Source of the DNA: Athripsodes cinereus
Taxonomy: Eukaryota > Arthropoda > Insecta > Trichoptera > Leptoceridae
Direction of reading: 5' to 3'
Length of the DNA stretch: 64,000 nucleotides
Assembly (NCBI GenBank): GCA_947579605.1
Contig: OX388307.1
Location: 14,051,237-14,115,236, forward strand
Shown here: piece after piece, positions 57,596-64,000 of the stretch
How positions within the stretch are numbered: position 1 is the stretch's first letter
How the letters are laid out: every line of letters starts with the position of its first letter
The notes under the pieces: model-generated
What the model saw: the letters and a program-made list of their open reading frames with translations, nothing else
Told to the model about the DNA's origin: nothing
Database searches by the model: none
Translations under genes and position numbers: made by a program

Positions 57596-57889
57596 TCACT
57601 TCCAGAAAAGAGAAAAAGTATTAGGATCCCAACAAATTACCTCAGGTCGGCTTAAGCGCTTTATTCCATGTCCCACCAACTCGATCATTTTCTCTCTTTT
57701 TTTCTCTCTACTCTCCTTTTTCAATTCTATAACAATCCTTTCAGAGCGGGTGACTACAGTAATCGCTATATAAGGACTTCGTCCAGCTAACCACACCTGC
57801 AAGGAGTCCAACCCAGCATCAAGTGCTGTGTGGCCTATATTCTTGCTATAGGTACTTGACTGTAATGTCATGTGTGCTGCAATTACCAA
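57596..57889 (-). CDS. Unidentified 97-codon open frame (duplicate of 49226-49525)
   Basis: Same frame as in copy 1, two codons shorter by an in-frame deletion of TGCTTA near the C-terminal end, with one replacement (serine to proline). No function can be assigned. Confidence 0.25.
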   Translation of the reverse strand: MVIAAHMTLQSSTYSKNIGHTALDAGLDSLQVWLAGRSPYIAITVVTRSERIVIELKKESREKKREKMIELVGHGIKRLSRPEVICWDPNTFSLFWK

Positions 57890-59133
57890 TGTATTTTTGA
57901 CACGATTTTTTTTCTTTTCGTATCAAACCGATTTTTTACACTTAAGTTACGAGTAGTATAATAATATGTGGTATGTATCACCATAAGCATTATTTAACTA
58001 AAAGATATTTAAATTTCAATTCATCGCCTTGTATAGATCTAAATGAATTATTTTAAACCTTTCAAATTAATTAATGTAATCCTATTGATCTATAAATCTG
58101 TCACAGAAAGCTGAAAGATAACAATATTTCATTTTAACATCTCGGTGATATATTAAAAATATTAAATAGTATGTTGTTTTCATTCTTTTACTAAGCATAA
58201 ACTTTTTGCTTTTTTGCATTACACAAATGTTAATTTCAAATTTCGCTTTCACAAAGGCAATTTACACTTGCAATTTTGATTATTAAATTAGATTTACTTG
58301 GTTTGGTTCTTATTTTGCGTTTGTTAACATGACAAAGGTGCAAGCTATGAATGTGCTGAATAAAAATAAATTAATAAAATTATGTACTGAATAAATTATT
58401 CGGTATTCACTGTAACATGGACTCGTTCAGTTATTATTTATGCCCAAGAGTAAAAGTCAACCAAAACATAGGTATTAAACGTCTAATACGACAGAATTTA
58501 TGACATTAATACACGTACATTTATGAACTGCCATTGTGCCTGACATTTTGATACGATTCGCCTTTGATATGTATGATTTTACCAACACTCACAGAATAAC
58601 ATGTCTTTATTGGTTTCATATAACATAGCTAAATGTCAGTAAATATTATTATAGTCGGATGACGATACGCGTTCCAAAAATAATAAATTATGATGTTTTG
58701 ACTTTATTTGCTTAACACTCCGTGACTTATTAGGATGTCTTTCGATGCTGCCTTATTTATTTTCGGTATTTCTAATAATATTACCCAACCCTTTCAAAAT
58801 ATTGTTCTCTAATGATAAATAACTTAAAATATATGATTTTATAAAGAATTAATTTTCTTTTAAGATCTGTCGTACTCGTATATTAAATGGTCGGGGAGCA
58901 TTTTATAATTGTCTCATACTGTGCCATAAAGATTTTTTCCATTTATCTAAATTACAGTGACGTGTCTAAAGTGATCATACTGGGTAGACCCATCGTCAAA
59001 AATATTTTTTTTTAGATTTTTTAATTATGCCTCTATTTGAATATTTTGCAGTTAAGTTTAAGTTATTCAATAAATATTTAGTAGGTACATGTAATATGAA
59101 AACAATATTCTCTTTTCAAATTGACTTATTATT
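57890..59133. other. AT-rich sequence, nothing recognised (duplicate of 49530-50765)
   Basis: No gene or repeat was identified. Confidence 0.5.
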
Positions 59134-59295
59134 AGTTCGTCGTTAGCCTGGAGGTAGAGTTTCGACCTTGTGAACAAGGGGTCCGCGGTTCGATCTCGGG
59201 TGCCGGCAAACCTCCCTTTCATGACACAAGCTTTAAGCTTACTGTGAAAGGTGTATAAGGTTGTATTTGAGTATAAACAAAACCCAGATATATCT
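59134..59295 (+). repeat. tRNA-derived SINE family 2 (duplicate of 50766-50930)
   Basis: A and B boxes are intact as in copy 1; small substitutions occur in the body (for example CCTCCCTTTCATGACAC). Confidence 0.85.
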
Positions 59296-60282
59296 TTAAA
59301 AAAAATACTATGTAATGGTCACCCATCAAGAACTGACAACACTATTTGATACCTAAACTTATGTGATCGAACAAGAACCAGTGCATTCTTACAAGCCTGA
59401 CCGAATAATAATAAATTGAAATTTATTTTATTTATTTATTTATAATTAAAAAATTAACTTTGTAAAAGATAACACACATAAGTTACTCTGTTGACTTCTG
59501 ATTAAAAGACCCCAGACAGCAATTATATGCTCAAGCACTTCACAAATTTCTATTATTTAGTATGCAAAACTCCATACTTAGTTATTTCAAAGAACATAAA
59601 TGGTTTTATTATTACTATTTTTAATAATAAAGTGGTTGTAACTTTTCAAGTCAAACTTATATTTATGATACTCAAAAAGCGGATTTAAACTGAATAAAAA
59701 ATACTAAAAACAAATATTTTAGCTTATTTGAATCTAATAGATTTGATTATCTGATTTATTAATAAATACCTACGGATATTTGGTACTTATTTGAATAGAA
59801 AGTTTATTCTACAATATAACCACTTTTTCATTTGAAGATTAGCGTCTTTGTATCAGTATGTAAAGGGATGGTAAGAAGCTAAATTATTATACCCTCATAT
59901 TATGTGACGAAAGAGTGCAACCACAATCCTTCGTTTCGGCAAGGGTAGTTTGTATAAGCTCAGAGATGTGAGACGTTCGTTTAATGCATAGTAATTAAGT
60001 CTAGATACACTCCCTAGTACTCGTATATGTATATTATCTATGCTAATTTGCGTTTCAGAAGCACAAAGGAGTCGTGTAATTTGTAAATTACTACTAGAAA
60101 TCTCTTAGAATGTAAAGGAGATCCGAACTCAATATTTCTTAGCTAACTTAATAATGTTGTTTGATATTAATAAATTCATCAGGTAATTTATATTTCAATT
60201 TCATCTCTTATATTTCAATTTTATCTCTTATATCTTACAAAGATAATTACACTAGACGTGAAATTACTACTACTAATGTACC

Positions 60283-60490
60283 ATCACGGCATATACATAT
60301 AATAAGGCACGGCATATATGTATAATAAGCGTGAAAGCTCTCCTCTCCGCGCCAACAATAAATTAAGACATTCAGGATGAGTGGCAAACCTCATCGCTGA
60401 ATTTAAGATAGAAAATATATTTATTTATTTTACACCCTCCTTTTTCAGGTCACTCGAAAACTTAAGATAAAGATTGGGAGACCAAAATTT
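60283..60490 (-). repeat. Dispersed repeat A, copy 6, with internal 23-bp duplication
   Basis: Plus-strand reading: ACCATCACGGCATAT, CTCCTCTCCGCGCCAACAA, GACATTCAGGATGAGTGGC, CATCGCTGAATTTAAGAT, then CACTCGAAAACTTAAG and GATTGGGAGACC. Near its start CACGGCATATA...ATAATAAG occurs twice in tandem. Confidence 0.65.
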
Positions 60491-62242
60491 TACCAAGTGC
60501 TTTACTAAGAAAGGAACAAAAAGATTATTGTAAATAACTATAATAAAATTTTAAGGTTTTCAAAAATTTATTAAACCAATTTAATAATATTTTTAATGAG
60601 TATATAAATATTTTTATCATAGAAATAATTTTGAATTTGAAGAATTTCTGGATAAGTTATAGGTATTTAATATATAGCCATTTATTATAAGAAATAAATT
60701 AATTGAAAAATAAGAAATAAATTGTAAGGTAGCTACCAATATTAAATGAAATGCCTATTCATTACGCAACCTTCTTTTTTATATTATGTTTCATTTGTTA
60801 TTTGCTGAATCGTGCAATGTAATTGAAAAGCAATATGAATATTTCTCCCTCTGAGAAATATCAGCTTATTTATTATTTCAGCGTATTGTGTATTTAATAA
60901 TATCATGTTAATCTAGGCTAAATTTACTTAGTTGCTTATTAGCGAACGTGTTTAATGTCATGTGAAACTGATCATGCACATCAAGGAAATTGATATCATA
61001 ATAGTTCATTATTTAACAAAATGATCGACTGGGATTAATTTACTGAGAATTTAAACAATAACAAAAATTTGTATTAAACAAGAGTTTATCTACTGTAACA
61101 GAATTATTATCAAAGTTAAATATAATAAAGAAAAAGAAGAAGAGCGTTTCTGAAAAATATTTAATATTTGTCTTTGGATGTGATTGCGGAAATAGCGCAG
61201 TATGTGTGACAAACTTCATTCGGGTCTAAAAACAACGTGGCGTGACGTAGTTCTCGTAATGAGAGAGATAGCGGATAATCAGCTATTTATTTGGGAGTAA
61301 CCCAGGAAGAATCTCTTTATACGTCTGACCGCGAAGAAGTAATCATTAGTAGGTCATGGTACCTATGTAATAAATTTTAATCTCCCATGTGGAGTGTTAC
61401 ATTTTAAAAATCGAATATTACCAAGTCATGTCGCATAATTGCGAGCACTTTTAGAACGAATGTAAATTAATATTGTGAACAAAATTATTTGCGACGAGCG
61501 AGGGTCTAAATATAATACCGCTAAAAATGAAGAAGCGGTAAATATCCAGGGGTTAGAGTTCAGGAGGCTTTAATATTCATTGATATGAATGATACCACGT
61601 GCCCAAGCTAAAATAGAATGATATCACCATAAGCAGATGAATCTGGGAAGATTAATCTACAAGATTAATGGATGCTAACCACACGGGCGGGAACAGTGTG
61701 ATGTCTAATTTTGCAGATCGTCTATACAGCCAACCGAATTTCATATTTAATTAAAGTCATCAGGAAATCAACAGGTCACATTTTCATTTTACTATTAGTA
61801 TGTAAGGTTCAGCATGTATATACATAGTTATACATGAAGGTCAAGTCAAAGTGTAATTAGTTATAATTGTGACGAAGGATGTACCTAAAAGTTGATAATC
61901 ATGTAGTAATTTAGTTAAGAATTTTGTTAACAAAGTTGTGAAAACCAGCTGTCTACTATCAGTGTATAGTGGAAGTGGATTAAAGATTTTTATTTGAAAC
62001 TTTCTTTGAATTAAATCAATACTCCCATGATGAATGTGGAGTATTCAATGAGACCGCGTAATATTAACTAAACAATGAAAATATCACAAATAATTTTAGA
62101 ATCATATTCAGTAATGGTAATTATCAAATTAGAGGTGGAAATAACCCACGCCTTTGAGATTAGTATGTAATGAATGGGGTCTCATTGGATTTCCAATTCA
62201 AGCTCTACCGACTGAGGAAAATATATAAAACTGCCACAGAAT
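60491..62242. other. AT-rich sequence, nothing recognised
   Basis: Somewhat GC-richer patches at 61190-61330 and 61490-61760 could belong to a decayed LTR upstream of the primer-binding site, but I cannot define an LTR and saw no second copy. Confidence 0.45.
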
Positions 62243-62260
62243 TGGCGCCCAACGTGGGGC
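62243..62260 (+). promoter_or_regulatory. tRNA-Lys primer-binding-site match of an LTR retroelement
   Basis: TGGCGCCCAACGTGGGGC is complementary, over 18 bases, to the 3' end of the tRNA-Lys that primes gypsy-type elements and some retroviruses. In such elements it stands directly after the left LTR. Here no LTR pair, gag or pol frame is visible nearby, so it is probably the left end of a degraded or truncated element. A TATATAA string 13-20 bases upstream is too close to be that LTR's own promoter. Confidence 0.6.
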
Positions 62261-62339
62261 CCTATATTATTGGCATTCCATACTGATTTCCACCTCCATA
62301 TAAAAAAAATATATAACATTAGATTATTCCTTCAACTTA

Positions 62340-62480
62340 GGCGTATAAAGAGCATTTTAACATTTTAGATTAGCATTTTAGATTAGCATTTTAGACGAAC
62401 ATTTTAGAATAATATTGTATATTAGAATAGCATTTTAGAATATGTAACAAGATATATAGAATAACATTTTGGAATAGCAT
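62340..62480 (+). repeat. Short CATTTTAGATTAG-type tandem repeats
   Basis: Variants of CATTTTAGAWTAG follow each other about seven times after the primer-binding-site match, first as exact 14-base units and then decaying. Simple repeats are common in LTR-element leaders, but the link is inferred. Confidence 0.5.
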
Positions 62481-63399
62481 GTTTAAATAAAATTTTAAAG
62501 TAAAAACCATGTGAAAAAATTTGCATAATCAAAGTACATTTTAAATTCATGTAAATTAATGTTCAAAAAAAAAATTTTTTGCTAAATTATGTCACAAAAA
62601 CATATGATATTTTTGTCGTTAGTAGGTAAAATTAATTTTATAAAATTTGTAAATGTGACAAAAATCTGCATAATTTTTGCAACATGATACTTTGTAAATT
62701 GTAGGTAAATTGTAAAATTATTGGAGCACATGTTAAAATTTTTGTTATAAAAAGGGTCTGACCACAATAAATTTTTCTACTTATTGCCACATGCAATTTT
62801 TCTTGAATTTGTATTGTCGTAATTTTGGTAAATGAATAAATAAATTTTGCAACTTTGGATTGTCAAAAGGGTAAATTTTATAATAAACATCCAATTCAGT
62901 AAAGATTTTAGTCAAGTTTAATTATGTTTTATTAAAGTTTTGGTTCAACTTTATTGAAATTTTATTTCAATTGGATTTTGCTTGGTTTATTTGTAAAGAA
63001 ACAAAGTCAATTTTTACAAGTCCAGTATTGGTAAAATTATTTCGAAAACAAATTGAATTTTAGAATTGTGTAATTTTGTATTGCTCAACTATTCATTTGT
63101 TTGCAAGTGAATGAACCGAAACATTGAGAATTTGAATTTGAATAAAAATATATTTGTGTATGGAAACTTATAAGATTGCAAACGTATGTTCTAGCTTGAA
63201 TGGATGAAGACATTTTCATATGAGTTCAATTTTGGATTTTGGAAAGCATTGGAAATTCACACATCCCACCATATCGATACAGCTTGCGGCCAGTGTCATG
63301 TCAGGTACATTCACATCATTTCGGTAAGTGATTTTTTAATGTTCAAACAAATATTGACTGTGTCTGATTTGGCAAGATTATACCGAACTATGAATGTCC
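62481..63399. other. AT-rich sequence, possible LTR-element leader, no gene
   Basis: Rich in AAATTTTG-like phrases and devoid of long frames. A short GC-richer stretch at 63255-63330 includes TTTCGGTAAGTG, which resembles a splice donor, without further support. Confidence 0.4.
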
Positions 63400-63592
63400 T
63401 TCGCCTTATTATCTCTCTCTCTCCCTGGGCAATTATTAATCCCACATGATGGTGGGGTCTGCCATTTTTGTCTTTCGCCGCCACTCGGCTCTATTCTGTG
63501 CGTCCTCCGGGGAAGCTCCGCAGTCTCTCATGTCTTGCTTCACAACCTCGCGCCACCTCCGCTTGGGTCTTCTTCTTCTTCGCCTTATTATC
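63400..63592 (-). mobile_element. 5'-truncated LINE with 14-bp target duplication
   Basis: TTCGCCTTATTATC occurs at 63400-63413 and 63579-63592. The insert between encodes on the minus strand the end of an RTE-type LINE protein: KRRWREVVKQDMRDCGAS, PEDAQNRAEWRRKTKMADP and a stop at about 63436. A short GA-rich tail follows. About 45 codons are preserved. Confidence 0.85.
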
Positions 63593-64000
63593 ATTAGGTT
63601 TAAATAATAGTGAGTAGGTACATGGAACGTATAGCAGGTGTCTGTTATCATCGTTGAAATTTAGCGTAGACGCAAACCAGTTGATGCGACATTGGGAAGT
63701 ATCGTTTCGTCTCTCTCTAACGCAGTAGAAATCGTACATCATGCGATGGTCGATGAAGTTTGTATTGATAGTGCATAGGTACTTATGTTGTGTGTTGGAA
63801 TATAATAATGTAATATAGAATTGATTGTTTGCGACGGAGTGCAAATATTAAAATAGTGTATAAACATATTAATATTAGTTGTTTGTTTATCGATGACAAT
63901 AATATGTACGGTCAGTGGAACCAAATGGAACATTATTTTAACATTGAAAGGATTCTGTACAAGAATATAATTTTTTTTAAATAATAATAGCAGTAAAAAT
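63593..64000. other. AT-rich sequence, nothing recognised
   Basis: Overlapping minus-strand frames at 63491-63933 are AT-driven or run into the LINE tail. No gene was identified. Confidence 0.5.

Larger units (their letters stand above)
53745..60184 (+). repeat. ~6.4-kb direct duplication, copy 2
   Basis: It begins six bases after the N gap and matches 45502-51859 throughout. It ends at CATCAGGTA, where copy 1 meets the Penelope-like element, and then continues into different, AT-rich sequence. Its contents mirror copy 1. Confidence 0.95.

Overview
The window looks like lepidopteran (moth or butterfly) chromosomal DNA. It is strongly AT-rich with no recognisable host exon. Its repeats are of kinds common in Lepidoptera: tRNA-headed SINEs whose tail contains GTACCCATAATACAAG, an R1-clade LINE, a Dong/R4-like LINE, RTE-like LINE ends carrying (GAT)n tails, a Penelope-like element and a hAT-type MITE. 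The clade assignment rests on family knowledge, not on a database search. Nearly everything that can be annotated is mobile or repetitive DNA; the rest is AT-rich sequence in which I see no gene.

Layout. 1-13 kb: AT-rich, with three copies of a dispersed repeat (called A here), LINE tails, a decayed hammerhead-like motif near 2.0 kb and an 87-bp minisatellite (10980-11675). 13.4-16.4 kb: a short LINE tail, then an RTE-like LINE with its 5' part inverted against its 3' part, the whole enclosed by one 13-bp target duplication (twin-priming structure). 17-26 kb: SINEs, a 504-bp hAT-like MITE with an 8-bp target duplication, a CCAAT-rich degenerate repeat, a Penelope 3' fragment with a hammerhead-like fold, and LINE fragments. 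27-36 kb: a Dong/R4-like LINE 3' half, several 5'-truncated LINEs with clear target duplications, and a 104-bp minisatellite. 36-43.6 kb: a nearly full-length R1-clade LINE on the minus strand, with ORF1 frameshifted and ORF2 split by a second 5'-truncated LINE. 45.5-60.2 kb: about 6.4 kb present twice in direct orientation (45502-51859 and 53745-60184), separated by a Penelope-like element and a 200-N gap; this may be two haplotypes placed in series. 60-64 kb: AT-rich, with a perfect tRNA-Lys primer-binding-site match (62243-62260) and one more LINE tail.

How the parts relate. The LINEs supply the reverse transcriptase that would have mobilised them, and probably the SINEs. SINE family 1 (25257-25483) shares its last ~120 bp with the putative 3' end of the R1-like LINE (36061-36188), which suggests a LINE/SINE pair. 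The Penelope-like element has a GIY-YIG endonuclease and, near its 3' end, a sequence that fits the hammerhead ribozyme core; a second genomic copy keeps the fold. A 36-37 nt two-stem hairpin at 36214-36249 recurs at 45644-45680 (and its duplicate) with two compensatory base-pair changes, the best hint here of a selected RNA structure that ordinary annotation would miss.
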